DNA from: Otis tarda
Taxonomy: Eukaryota > Chordata > Aves > Otidiformes > Otididae
Assembly: GCA_026413225.1 (NCBI GenBank)
Contig: CM048552.1
Span: 129,965,053-130,029,052, forward strand
DNA length: 64,000 nucleotides
Reading direction: 5' to 3'
Part shown: piece after piece, positions 29,501 through 44,500 of the stretch
Position numbering within the stretch: position 1 is the stretch's first letter
How the letters are laid out: each line of letters begins with the position of its first letter
Program-made: the position numbers and the translations under genes
Notes under the pieces: model-generated
Seen by the model: the letters and a program-made list of their open reading frames with translations, nothing else
What the model was told of the DNA's origin: nothing
Database searches by the model: none

Positions 29501-32500
29501 TTAATCCTACCACTTATGCCTTACAAACACCTCCCCGTCTCCCTACCTAAAAGACACAAAGCTTTTACTGTACTCAAACTGTGGGAGACCATATAAAGGA
29601 ATTTTTAAAATGCTCATGGGATTAGCTGTCGGGGGGCAATATTCCAGAACAGCTCTGAAAATTTTATTTAGCAATGACTGTTTTTTTCAAAATTCAGTGT
29701 ATTGTATTTTCAGAGCTACAGTGAATAAATAATACAGTTCGTTTGATAGAGGAGGAATTATTAATATGAAGCTATTTTAGTAAAGTAAGCTTCAGCGGCT
29801 TCTGTATTAACGAAAGAATATTTAAGGTATTACCACTGCAGAAGTCTATAGACTTAATTTATTTAATAGCAAAGACAATTAATGACTGTCACAAATTATT
29901 ATTTAACTCCCTAATGACTGTAATATATTATTCTGTTTTGATCTGTCATCATAGTGCAAGAAAAGAAGTCAATATAAAGACAAAGTGATTTTTTCCTATG
30001 CTTATGTTATGGACAGTATTATCTGAAATGTTAAAGACAAAGATCAGTAGACTGGAAAAAAACCATCATTTTAAATGCAACAATCATGCAACGGGGTTTA
30101 TTTGATTGACTGCCCTTTTTCAAAGTGCTAGCTGATAAGCGAGAGTCACCCAAAAGACAGGTACAAGTTCACACTCTGAAAGATTTCTCTACTAGAAAAC
30201 ATAGCTACTTTCGAAATGCAAAACTAACTGAAGCAGCATTTCACATTACTTGAAAGTAACAAAATGGCATCTTCTTGATCAAATCTACTCCAGTATTACT
30301 CTGTTCAAATTGCTACCAGAATCACTATTTTAATCTTAGTGCTGCAGAAAGGAAAGCTACTTCTGATTTACTAAGCTTCTTGTGTCCGTGTTTCTCTAGA
30401 CACACTGGCAGTTTACTAATTCGGTTGCTCTCAGATCCAGTGTCCTGGTACCGAGCTCCCCACACACCCTCCCACCAGAGTGCCACAAAGCAAAGTCAGC
30501 AAAGAAACTCACAAATACAGGGGGTAGAGTAAGTGTTCTTTGAAAGTACATGTAAACAGCACATTTTACAAACACCTCAATTTTTGAAAAACAATTTCTG
30601 CCTCTGGGTGTTTATCTGGATGCATCTTGACACCATGGGAGATTTCCAGCACTTCTGCCAGCTTACACCCTCTACCAAGCATGGACACCTTGTCTTAACA
30701 CTCCTGCAATCACACTGTTTGACAGAACTGTGGAAAGACCTCCACCTGACCACTCTGTAGCTTGAGGAAAGAGATTTGTGTTATCAAAAATGCAAAAGTA
30801 ACCTGACCTTTTGGCCACAGTAATCTGGCGACACTGTAGCTAAGTCTTCATAAGGTCTGCTAACCAATAGGACATAATAAAGAAACTGAAGCACCTCTGA
30901 ACCTCTTAATCACAAATACTGAGACAAATAGTCCTTTTAAAGGATTTTGTCCAGTGCTCACAAAAATGTAACACTCATGAAGGTACATCTGTCATCAAAT
31001 TTATCTGCTAAGAGCAGAGACAAATTGGGCCACACTGACAAGCATCAGCATTAGTTTAATCTCTGTACTTAACTCCTAACTGTTCACCTCCTCTATTGCA
31101 TTGGCACTGCTTTGCTGGCCAAGCAGTGTAACAATTTAGGGACCACAGGGCTGGAAGTGGGCTATCTTTCCACTAGATCAATTTCACAATTCACTCCACT
31201 GATTACTTCAGACAGCTGTGCCAGTACACAGGTAAGATCTATAATCCCCTAACACTGATATGGACCAAAGTTTCCTCAGAAAGAGGACCTGAACTCTTGA
31301 GAATACCAGAGCAGGCTCCTCAGACAGAAAGATGTAATACAAATAGTCAGGGGATAGTTTTATGTTCAACTGATCAATTTATTCCACTATTCTAGAAAGC
31401 ATTAATTGAAGAACTACTGCCAACATTGATACAGCACATCTGTTGATATCAAACCTCTTTAAAAGATCATTCTAGCTCCCCTTTTTTCCTTTGATACTGT
31501 TACTCCGATTAGTCATAACATAAACCGAAGTCAGTGCCTACCAAGACACCCATTAAATTTCAAAAAAATCAACTCCTCTGTAAGCCTTCAAGTTTTCTAA
31601 GCAGTTGAGGTGGACATGACGTTCAGCTCCAAACAAAAGCTGCTGGGGTTGTACTGAGGTACTTCCATTCAGGCAAGTCTCACATTTTGTGATACTAATT
31701 AAACTAAAGGACAAAGAGATGGGGGCCATCATGAAATGTGTAAGTCATCCGATACCACACAGGGCACTAACAAGGATGTGCACTACCACGACCCAAGGAT
31801 GCAGGACTGGGTTTTCTGTAATGCAAAGCTAGCTTCTACAGTGCGCGCTCAATGCAGGAACAAGACAGCTGAGAGGAACCAAGGAAACTAATCAATGGCA
31901 AAATAAAAACCTGCAAGAAGGAATCTGAAACAAAGCTGAGGGCTATAGACCTTAGTGTTGATGACGGCTGTGGTTTAGGTTTGGGTTTTTTTTTTTGTTT
32001 GGTTGTTTTTGGGGGTTTTTTGTTTGGTTGGGGTTTTTTGTTTGGTTTTTTTGTTTTTTTTTTTTTAAGTTTCTGATGCATATGTTGCACCTGTTGTTCT
32101 CACTTACGTGTGGGTTTTTTCCTTTTATGCATACAAATCTCAAGGAAACATTCTAATGACAATTTTAATATTATTTTGTTGACAAGAAAATTGGCTAAGC
32201 TTTCCTTTCTTCTCAAAACATCAGTAATATTATTCAATGAGGTAGATGAACACCAATAATTCAAGTCCATTAAAAAACCTTTTAGGTAAAAATAATGATT
32301 GTCACATTAAATGTTTTCAAATGGAAAAAACCTGAAGTATTAATGTGTTAATATACATTATATACAACAGAGTATTAAGCTCAATGTATAGTAAAATGAC
32401 ATTTTAGTCGTAAGTATTTGATATGCAAGTATATTCTCACGTGCATGTTATCTTCTCAACACAGCCTTGGAGGAAGCATTTCATGCCATTTCTTAAACTA

Positions 32501-35500
32501 TTAGACTGCATAAATGCAAAATATATTGTTCAAAAGCACTTAAGATTCTGCTCCAAATAACAATTTTGGCCTTTCCTGCACAAATTCTACCTTACAAATA
32601 CGATCACTGTTATCCTATAGTACAAAACCACTTCTTTTTTGAGACAGATTATTTTAAAATGAACCATCACAAGAAAACAAATTACTCACTCATCCAGAAC
32701 ATGAGGATCCTCAGGACTTTTATTTTCATATTCTAAAAGCTCAAGGAAACTCTGCATGTACCTGAAATAAGCCAAAAAAAAAAAAAAAAAAAAGGAGTTA
32801 AAATACTTAACTCTGAATTACTTTTTTTTTTTTTTTTTATCTTAAGACCAGAACCTCATCTGCAAAAACAGAGGCATAGTACACAGTTCTCTGCAAAGGC
32901 TAAAGTGAAGTAGGACGCTGCAACAAAGGGAAAGAAAGCAACTACAATATATTATGCTGAGTTTTAAAATATTATTTATGATCTTACAGTCCACAATTCA
33001 GGGAAAGTACTATATATATCAAGCTGAAGTTAACAGGAGCAAACCCTCTCTTCAGGTAGGTCTGTAATTTCAGGAAACTTAGTTCATCCCTGGATCTTGA
33101 TTTCCTGATCATCCACTTTGTACAGATGTTAGCGTGCTCCCACATTCCTCAGAAAGCAATCCCATCTTCCTTCCAAAGTAAAGCTCCAGGGAACACTCCC
33201 CAGAAGCTGTGGTAATGGAACTGCACCAAGCTGCTCCTACCACAGTACTCTAGAAGAGTACACCCCTTCACACACTCCCACATCTCCTCACATTGTACCT
33301 CAGGCCAAGTGACACAACCCTCAGTTTCATAAAAGCACTACTTACACAACAGTACTCTCTCTAGTTCTGACATTTGGTAACACATGAGATACTAACTGAG
33401 CTACAGAGGTACCACACAGGACCCAAAGAAGATTTAAGGCAAAGTACCACTCAACAGGAACATGGCCAGCCTGCTCTGTCGGAAACTAGCCCAACACCAG
33501 TATAAATGCTACCACCTCAAACCACTGGGTCTGAGGACCAGGTATCAACCCCTGATAGGGGGCTGCATTTAGCAGTACAGATGTAGCTTTAAAGATTACA
33601 GAACTGGACGTATTTCTTGAATCATACAAGGTCTCCATCACATATTAAAAGGCACAGTTTCAATAAAAGGTAGGGTTTCAACATTACCAGAAGGAGCTGT
33701 CGTTCCTGTCTCCCTTTTGCCCTCCCTTCACTCCTGGTTAAGCACTGCCACTTACACTGATAACATGAGTGCTAATCAGATGTGTCTGTCAACAGCTCTA
33801 ACTCCCTGCAATGGCAAAACAGCCAGCCAGATCGGTTTGCTTGCATTTTTTAATCACGCATGAAAACAACTCATAGAAAGGTCTAACTGGCTAAAGCTAG
33901 CACAGGAGATAAAATATAACCACAAAGCCTACATAAGATAAGGAAAAAGCAAAACAAGTGACCAAGCCATTCCCCTTTCAGTAGCAGCAACCCATTACAC
34001 CAGCTCAACAGAACAGCCTATGCATAAGCCTATGAGAGAGACCACAGTCATTGAAGCTTGGACAACTTCTCATTAGAACAAAACCTCTTTTGGTAGCAGT
34101 TCTATGCTGAGATCAGCTTAAGCAGGCTATGAAACTTCACCCTACATCTTCAAGCTACAGCAAAGCTTAAGACAACACTGCTGTCTACACGGCTTCATCC
34201 AGAACATGCTGCAGCAGTCACAGTGACTGCAACATTTCTCCAGGGAGATTGATATTTTCAACATGGTCAGCACAGGGACACTAGCTCCTGTCCCTCTGTG
34301 TGTTTTTGCCCTCCCGCAACCATCATAAATAACTACAGAAATCCCTCAAATGTTTGTCAGTTAAAGTTTGAGAAGTAGTTGATGTCTCTGTTACTGCTTA
34401 TTTTAAATCACGTTTTTTTTTTTTTTTTTTACACTGCTAAGAGGTAGTACCAGTTTAGAACAACCATCACACCATATTCCCAGGAATTCAAGAAATTGCC
34501 TAGGGTCACTTCAGGGAACAGGAAGTAACTTAAAGTCACAGCCCACTATCCACTGAAGAGGAGTTCCTCAAAGTGCAACATTTAGCAGTTAGAAGACGCT
34601 GAAGCAGCTCTAACTATGCAGGGACAGTATACGCTATGTGGAGGATAGAGAGGCAGTGGAAGAATCATCAGGACCATCAGCTGGAGGGACTGAGCTTCTG
34701 AAAGAGTGAATGAGAACTAATTTCCTTTGAGAACATGTCGTTGCACACATTCCCCTTTTATTAATTCTCACTGGAAAAAGCTGCTTTGCTCTCTGAACTC
34801 TCTGAACTTACCTGCAAGATGTAACAAGTTATGATCACCCTCACTCCTTTGTTTCAAAGAGGTACATGTTCCTCAGTATCATCTACCTCATATGAATCAA
34901 GGTCAATCAAGTCAATTACAGGTACAGGATGGGGGAAAAAGGTACTATTATTACACTGAGCAAAACAAAACAATAAACAATCATCAAAGGAACTCCAAAA
35001 TGAAATATAGGAAAGTGGTGGACGAGGCACTGCGGCAAGTCAGGGCATCATAAGTTTGGCTCTATGGAGGCAGTAAGATGAGCTTTTAACTTCTTGCCAA
35101 ACCAGGCAATGTCACACAGAAGCAGTGCTTAAGACCCATTCCTGTACCCAGTTTTGCTCTGCCTTTAGTGAATACATGACACTCCACAACCAATCTTTGC
35201 TACCTCCTTCACCATTTCCTTGATGGGTGATAAGAACATAACTAAATCATTCAATTCATAATTGTCTCAAAGAGGAAACTGCCTTTCTGGACTTTTTTCT
35301 GTGAATAGAAAAAATGGTATCGTTCATGTGGCATCCGTTTCTTGCAAATACATTTAGGAACTTAAAAAGCCATGTAACTTAAGACCACCAGCATTGTCGG
35401 ATTGGACTAGTTCTCTCATGCTGTGGGTTATAATATAACAAGAAAGCTAAGATCTTCCTTGGCAATTAAATAAATATTTGCTGTCTTAAATTTGTTTGTG

Positions 35501-38500
35501 TGGTAAAAGGAAATCAGGCAAAATGCGTATTTGATTCTACAGAGAAAAGCAATCTACCTCCAAAATATCTGCAGTATTTCTGTGAAGGAGTCTTATTCTA
35601 AGTCCTCGAATATAGGTTGATCTCCTGCCAGTCAATGACTATGTCTACATTATCATTTTTACTTCCACATCTACACCTGAAGTATGGTTTTGAAAGGAAT
35701 CCTCCAATAATCTTCACTTAATCCACACTGCTTATATTTGCGAAGTGGTTTCTACACTTCTCAGAAGATCAGGCTCTTCTCAGAAGAAACTAAACTGGAA
35801 GCTACTGTAGATGTGCATCAACTGTGCAAAACCCAAGGCTGCCATCATGACCCGAAGCAATGAGTGGGCCAAAATACTATAAACAGGAACATGCCAGGAG
35901 GTGGACTATGGACTGTGACAAGTACCTTCCACACTGTAAAGTGTTTCTCATATTACATAAAAGACCAGATGATGGAGATGTCAGCAAGCTTGCCAACAAC
36001 CACCCCTCTACTCATTATGCTCCCCTCTCCCGTCATTTCAAGTCTTCCCCCTAGTTTGAAATCCTTTCCCTTCCTACTTTAATTTCTGTTGCCATCCTCA
36101 CTGTTTTGTGTAGGCCTTTATCTCTTTTCCTTGCCTTCTCTTCCCCCCCCCGCCCCATCCCCAGTCCACTCTTCTACACCCATTTCCATAAAGGCAACAA
36201 TAGCCCTTTCTGCCTCCCAGAACACCCAAGGCTGCAAAACAGCTTTCCAAGGAAACTCAGAATCACAGAATTCTTAAGGTTAGAAGAGATGTCTTGAAAT
36301 CATCTAGTACAACCTCCCTGCTCAAGCAAATTCAGGTAGAGCAGGCTGTCCAGGACAGTGTCCAGTTGAGTTTTGAAAATCTCAACAGATGGAGACTCCA
36401 TAGCCTCTCTGGGCAACCTACTTGTGGTATCTGATCATCCTCACTGCAAAAAAAAGTTTCTTATGTTCAGATGGAATTTTATGTGCTTTAATTTGTATTC
36501 ATTGCCTCTTGCCCTGCCACTGAGCACTACTGAAAAAAGTCTGGTTCCCTTCATCTTTATTCTCTCCCATTTTAGGCATTTATACTCAAGGAAAACATCC
36601 ACACCCCCCCACCCGCGCCTTCTCCAGGTTTAACAGCCCAAACAGCTTTCTGAGTATCTCTAAGGAGATATTCAGTTCTTCCAGCTTCTTCCCACATGAG
36701 AGATGCTTCAATAAATCTGTGTCATGAAAGAAAGGACAGCTTCTCTCATGGCAAACTAAGCCAGAGAAGGTTACTAGGAAGCTGCTCACCATCTGCCATC
36801 ACATAGTATTACGAAAGTCTTGTTTCTGAAGATCCAGGACAACCATCACACTTGAGAAGCAACATAGCAGGTGCTTTTTACTGCAGACCTCCTACAAGAA
36901 ATCTTGAACATCAGCAATTTTCTGCTGATGCTAAGGATAAAACAGTAATGAGTATTTCTGGTACTGAAGGTAGTTAATACCTGACTTTAGTGCTGTGTGT
37001 ATTTGATAGGTTGCCTACCAGCACTGGTACATTGTGTTGAGATTCATACTCTCTGTTAGCTTATTGGGATATTGGTCCTGCAGCCCCTGGAATAATCAAA
37101 CATCATTACTCTTGTGTTGAAGTATCAGCACTTTTACTAGAGGGGCAAGTCAAGTGTTTCTCTCATCTAATGCAGGAAGTAATTGTGCGGAAAACTGTTT
37201 CAGTCAGAAAAACTGACTGAGTCAGTCAGCAGGTCTCAACCAGAAAAAAGCTGCCAAACACGGTCACCAGTCCACCTGCGTAACCAGCAGGCGGAACAGC
37301 CTCTGAGGTCATTACACTGCAGACTCAACATAGCACCAAAGAGGAACTGAGAATTTCTGAAACAAAGGAAAATTACACAAACTAAATGCTCTAAACTAAG
37401 GAAATTTATAAATGTACTAACGTAATTTATCTTATAAAGTCTGTGGTGATGGAGAAACTATGGAAAATGCTTTTCCTTTAGATAGAATTAGGTACAATAT
37501 TTAGTTGTCTCTTTAGAAGTCAAGTTCATTAGCACAAGCACTGTATCCAGCAAGTTAGAGGGACAAGCTCAGAGAAAAAGTTATTAATTTCAAATCTAAG
37601 TTATTAAAATTTCTTCCATAGCTTTCACTATTTTTTCCAATCCCTTGACTAAATAAAGCTAGAAAAAAGTAACAAGTCTAACCCACTATCCAATGTCTAC
37701 CACTATACGTCACCCTACCTGGGATGTTGTAATACCATGTACATTAGTCCAAGTCTCCACAAAACAACTTGGAGCTGAAAATATTTTTCTTCTACCCAGT
37801 TGTGATTTACCGTTTTTACACAAAACTCATCCCCTCCCTCCCAAACAGCTCAAAATTAAAGACATTAAGTAAAATCTTGTTTAAAAGGAAATTTATAAAT
37901 CTGATTAGCTGTAATAAATAATTCACAACATTGTCTTAAACACCACCAACAGTACAATCTGCCTAAAGGTGAGCATTCAGCAACGCAGTTCACTTCTCTA
38001 ACAGCTACTGTGTGTAAAAAAAAAAAAAAAAAAATCAGTCCCCTTTCATACAATCATCTATTTCCTTGAATTTTATTTTTATTTGAACTGTGGGTGCATA
38101 TATCAATAAATGAAGGTGGTAATTACAGGATTTATCAAGCACTGAAAAGCAAGACCTTGTGATGTTTTAAACACACTTCACACACAATTACCAGCCAGCT
38201 AGAACAGAGGACAAAAGTACCAGAAAAACAGATAACTCGCTATAGAATTAGTAAATGAATACAACTATACAGAACATAAATCTACAAAAAAACCCACTCA
38301 GCATAGACAAAAAAAAAAACACCACAAGAACATAAGTGATATTTTCCTATCTTCAGTGAGTCATCAAAAGTAGAAATCAAAGTCTATGACCTTCAAATCT
38401 GTTGTCTTTCTGGTGTTTTAACTTTTTTATCACAACACACCACAATTCACCGGGCAAGCTCTTTGGTTTCAAGTACCCTTTAGCCTTGTTCTTTTACTAA

Positions 38501-41500
38501 TTACTGCCAGGTAGATCGAATCCTTGTTAGTCTGCCAAATGTAATAATTCTAGAATGGCACATTTTATACATTAAATAACTGTAAATATCCATAGTGTCA
38601 ACTCCAGATGTTATTTTCTTTTTTTAAAAAAAAAAAAAACCACTCATGCAAGATACCTTTGATTTTTTCCCCCTATGTGTATTTCACTCAGATTTTCCTT
38701 TAGAATCTCTCTAACACCAAAGCACTGAAAAGATAAAATGTATCTCCACGGTAACACAATCTTGCTAGCACAGTCCGAATGTAAAAGATAGGGGAATAAC
38801 AATTATTAATGCCCAAAAAGGTGCTGATTTCTCTAAGGGGTCTTTCCAAGTTGAATAAATGGAAATTTATAGTCTCTTCCAGGGAAAGTACTAAAGAAGA
38901 ATAGAGAAATTTGGTCAAGGTTAATTAAAATGTGGATTTTAGATATGACTAAGTAGCATATTGTGCAACCCTCACACTCACTTCAGGTATTTTACAAGCT
39001 CTGACCTTATCCACCATAAAGTTTTATTGTAACTATTTTCCCTCTCCACATCACATTAGCGATGATATCCTTTCTTATGCAATCCCACCTGCAGTGCACT
39101 TTAGCTACAGAGTGTCCTCTGAAAGCTGGCCTAAAAAAGGCCCACTTCTTTGGAACTAGGAAATTGCCCATTACTTTTGAAATACGGAAAATAAGTTGCT
39201 GATCTCTAGTACGCTGGTTGCTTATCTGTTATTTGAAATCACTGCAATTCACAGCCAGAACATGCTAACTCTGTTATTATTTTGATTCAACTTATTCTTC
39301 CCCTTGCTACTCCATGCAAAACATACACATAAACTAAGCTATAAACTTGAACTGGAACAGAGCTAATGTTTTACCTTTGCATAGACTGAAATGCAAACCT
39401 TTTTTTGTTGTTGTTCATAGTCCCTTCTGTTGGTAATGTCAGCTTTATTCAGGAAAGCATAGCTGAGTAGCACAAAGGAAGGACAGCTGTCTTGCCTATC
39501 CTCATTGCTGCACACATCAGGCTAAGGAACCCAGAAACGAAGGAGTCAAAAAAAAGAACAAAGCACCTTTCCTGAGAACAATCAAGCAATCAGTTGTAAA
39601 ATCTGTTAGGCAGCGCAGTCAAGGAGCATGGTACAGGAAGCAAAGTGCCTACAGCATGACCACGAAGGTGGATTTCAGAACTGAGAGGAGAACAGGGCTT
39701 GCCTGCAGCAAGGAGCATATTCTCCAAAGTAACAAGATGAAGTTGCTTCCCAAGAGACCTACAAGGGACTAGGAAATTCATGCAAACAAAAATGTCACTG
39801 CCTGACTGGACAGAGGATTGACAGGAAAGGATCCATGCTGAAAAATTTGTTTTCTTACTCCACCAAACCTAAGTAGGATCTAATTTAAAAGTTTACTATA
39901 ACAAACTTTAAAGGTTAGGAGTGTGTTGTATTTTTGGCATGCTGACCTTAAGGAATAGACTGGGAACTCAAATTTTACAGCTCCAGCTAACTTGCAGTCT
40001 CACCAAAAACACGTAAAAACCATAGGCTTCTAGTGCAAAGTAGCGTAAATAAATCATAAATATGCTGATGACTACAAAAATTAGCAAATAAACAGAATAA
40101 GGTGAATAATGCATTAAATTATGTCTTTGCTCACTTGTGGCAAACTTCCATCAGATTTTTTGTTTGCATATTAATAAACTAGTCAAGCTTCCTCAACCTA
40201 TGGTGTAAAAATAAAGAATCACAAAATCTGATCTGGAAAAAATTATTTCTTGAAGTATCAAACAAGTGCACCACGTAGAGGTTTCTTCATTTTACAAGTT
40301 CACAAAGCAGCTGAACAGCTGAATTTATATTTATTTATTCTACTGCATAAAATTCAGGAATCTCTCTCTAGATATATCTAAATTTTAGGTTAAGAAATTA
40401 AAAATATGCTTCAAAACCTGCTATCAGCATAAGCTGCATAATACTCAAGGTCATTCATACTGAAGTTAATAAAACTGTTTTGTTTTGGTCTTTTTAAAAG
40501 CTAACGAATACAGTAAGTTTTGCCCAAGCTTCATCACCAGTATATCACTAAGACTTATAATATACAAGGAATTTTTTTTTAAAAAGCAACTAAAAACCTC
40601 TAAAAAGAAATACAATAAATAAGCTCTTTAAAGTCCACATCTATAACCAGGAAAACAACCACAAAAATATTCTTACATAATCTAGGTGAAGATACTCCTT
40701 TCCACAAAAACTGTTAGTTAAGTGAGGATCTGAATTAGAAGAACACCACAACAAAAATGTTGATTTCAAACTTCCACCTCTGGGTTGGATATCCACTTGA
40801 ACTTCTTCATCACGTTAAAGGCTGATATTTTGACCCATTTAACAGAAAATTGTCAGTCTACAGCTGTGATAGTGCAAATCACATTATCATATAAAATACA
40901 CATGATTTGGACAAGTATCTTACATCAATATATACAGTCCAATAGACTAGAGACTGTTTTTTTTTTTAATCAGTAGTATCTATTGTAGCCATAAAAGACA
41001 TCCCATGAGTTCTCAAACCTCTAAGCAAAAATTCTGAAGGGGCCATCCACTCTGAATACCTATTCAGTTCCTTTGCCAGAAGTGACCCAAATGTTGCTTG
41101 ACTCTGTATTATCAAGGTAGAAGCATATGCCACAGAACATATATTAAGACTAGAAGAATTATGCTGCAGAGTGACTACAGAAAAATTATTTCCTTTTCTT
41201 CACTCACCTATCTGTCCACATCACAGCAAAGACAGCTTCACAACTCATCTATACCAGAAAAGCCTAAAAGGCCTGCATTTTATCCGCTTCTTCCTATTTG
41301 GTGTAACAGCTTCTGGCAACATCAGACACCATATAAGCCTTCAAACCTTGCAAGCTGCCATTTAACCTTAAAGTGATTGCTATTGTTTGGCTCCACAGCA
41401 TTTACATTTATTTCAAGCACTTAATCAGTACTTGTGAAGTGGTCATCAAGACAGCTAGTATTACTTTTCATAGACAAACATATTTAAAGCAAAGTACACA

Positions 41501-44500
41501 ACATCACATATCTACTTTATATTTCCTAAGCCTAAAGCTTGATAAATATGAGATGAAACTGAGCAATGTACAGTCAACATGGAACTTCTTGGCTCAAGGG
41601 TTACGACTGAGAAACTAAAAGAAGCCTACAACATTAGTTGCAACTCACACACCTAATAGATCAAAGGGAATTTTGTTATATAGTGTAAAAACGTTGTTAG
41701 ATAAATTCTTTGGATCCAGTACTTGCAGGTAGAGAGACAACAAATACCCGATGAATATTTTAATATTTAGAACTTAATAGATGAAAGACAGTAGTCTCCA
41801 AATCTCACTGAACACAGAAGTTGGCTAGAAATTACTGTGAAAAAGATGACAGGACTTTGAATCACTTCGGGTGTACATGAGTTACTACAATGAAGAATGT
41901 TACTTACTGGATGACACCAGATTTTTGTCTCATTCCACAACTTCCACTGAATACCAGATTATGTTTTTAAAGATTTAGCAATGAAAAGAACAGACAAGGT
42001 TTAAATCTTCTTTCAGTATTTTTTTTTACAAAGGAAGAATAAGGAGAACGAACAGCTATTTCAAGAGTCATGGGTGTAACACAGTAAGGAATATTGTAGA
42101 AGCTCACTCTTGGAAGTTATTGACTGATTCTAATTATCTGCGAGACAACAGTATGCTTTTACTAACTTACAAGACTAACTTACAATTCTTATCTCTAAGA
42201 TCCATACTAGAGTATTTACTTAACGTTAGATAGAAGAAAATGAAACTTCATTTGACAAGAAACACACATTATAAACAAGTCAAGACAGAAAACAGAGACT
42301 TCAGTTCAAGACAATTCAAGCTGAATTGCAAGTAAAGCAACTCGTAGTGTTAGTTTTACACTAATTTTTTCAAGCCACTTTTTTTTTTTTTTAAACTTAC
42401 CAACTCTGTACTAGCCCAACTGAAGGCCTGTTAAGTAAGTTATCAGGCAACAAATTGACTTCTCTCATAGTGTTAGCTAGTCGTACAGGAAGTTCTTTCC
42501 GCAGAAACATGTACGAAGTCTTCTCACATGCATTGTCACGACCTGTTAGAAGGAAGGAAAAAACAGATGTTCATTGCAGCAGATAAAGTTGCAGACTTCC
42601 CAGTGCTAGAAAATTAAAAAAAAAAAACCCAAACAACTTGTGGAAATACAGTTTAAAAATACTTTCTTACAGTATCCACCTTCACTTCTCTCCCACTCCC
42701 AAGACACATATTATACTTTTACCTTCCCAGAGCTTAATCCCTTTTATCTGACATTCTTCATTTCACATAATCTCATCCTCTCTCCTAAAAATAAAAATCT
42801 CTCATCCTAATCAAATACCAATTACTTGATATTAGTTGGAAATAAGACCCTAAAATACTAGCTTTTATCAGTATGACTTTTCTACTAAAGCGAGTTTTTA
42901 AAAAGTGCATGCTGCACACATAACAGACAATGAGCAGTAAAAACAAAGGGACAAAACAGAATGGCAACAGCTGGCTGATGTTTCATGTCACAACCTCTTC
43001 AAACTTGCTAAGTACTTAAACATTTCAGTAGCACCTGGAAAGATCAGCAAAAGTCATCATTCCTCCTATGACTAGGATGCTCACTAGCCACCCGGAAGGA
43101 AAGTGCAGTGCTCACCACACATTCCAATTTGGAAACGCTGCAGCTGAGATTATCCTGGACTTTCACTTGTAAAACATGTTTATCCAGCACAATACTTTGA
43201 AAATAAAATTTAAAAACCTCCCAGTCCTCAGAAAGCAAACAAAAGGGACCCAGCAAAGTAAGAATACTTTGCTGCAGATATAGGCGGAACAACAAGAATT
43301 CTCTGCAGCCACCCCACACGAACAAGAAGACTGACATGACTGACAGAATTCTTAAGCTAAATCAGTTACTGGAGATACCTATAGAACTTTAACTACAAAT
43401 ATTTGAAAGTATGAGATGCTAAGATTCTTGCCCAAATAGTTCAGATGGAAGATCAGATCTGACCTGACATATGTTTTTGTATTCTGCAGCCTTTTGCAAG
43501 TGGAGGAACTCCCCACCATAACTAATTTCTAAAGAGTCCAAGTAAATTAAAAGAAAAAAAATGATGTTTAACTTGTAATGAACAGTCATTATTCTGCTTT
43601 AGTCTAGAAAGACAGCAAATGTCTTTTTGTGATGATAACTAGCACAACCGCCTGCAAAATTTGTGAGTGAAGGGATAATACAAGAGCTATAAATTATGTT
43701 CAAGCAAACCAGAAAGTGTTAAAAGCATTGCAAGGCTCACAATCACCGAGATTTGCAATTTTGAAAGACTCAAGTACTATGGAATCAGCACAATCAAGGT
43801 GATACTTTCTAAGATAGTCTCATTATAATCAGCTGAACAGTAGAGTTTTCACCTTCTTTGCATAGGTAACATGCTGCGATGGATTAGTTCCCAAACCAAA
43901 CCCTAACACAAGCTTAGAGGAATATGGAGGGGATTAGGGTTTCCCTTTTATCTTGCTCAATTAGGTATCATCAATCAGTGGATCATTACATTCTATTACT
44001 GGCAAACATTGACACCTATTTTACTTATTTGCATTTTCACATCTTCAATTACAAATACACACATCCTGTCACAATTAGACAGAGGAAATGTTACATTACA
44101 TTATTGTTTTCTGTGAAGCACAGTAATAATTTCCAAGTTCAATCCTTCAATTAAGTTAGATATCAATTCACCTATGGTAGAGAACAGACACTTTGTTCAC
44201 GAGTCATTATATATAGCAGGCTTTTAGGAAGACTGTGGCTGGATAGCAGGAAAAGACTCTCCAACTAGCTCACCCTACACCTTCTGTGCTGGAAAAACCC
44301 CCAGGAACAAAGACGACCGTTGCTTCTTCCCAAGACTGACTTGAGAGCAAGTTCAGTTATTTTCTAGGCAATAAAGGAATGAAAACCAGCCCAGACAGAG
44401 AATGAGGAAACTGTGAACAAGAACCCACAGCCCGTCTGTGAAAGGGCGTGGGGGCCCCTCATGGACACAGTCCGCAGGTTTGTACAAGGTAGACAACAAA

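Noticed and set aside
31836-32143. Lys/Pro/Asn-rich open frames
   Set aside because: Translation of the G/T simple tract.
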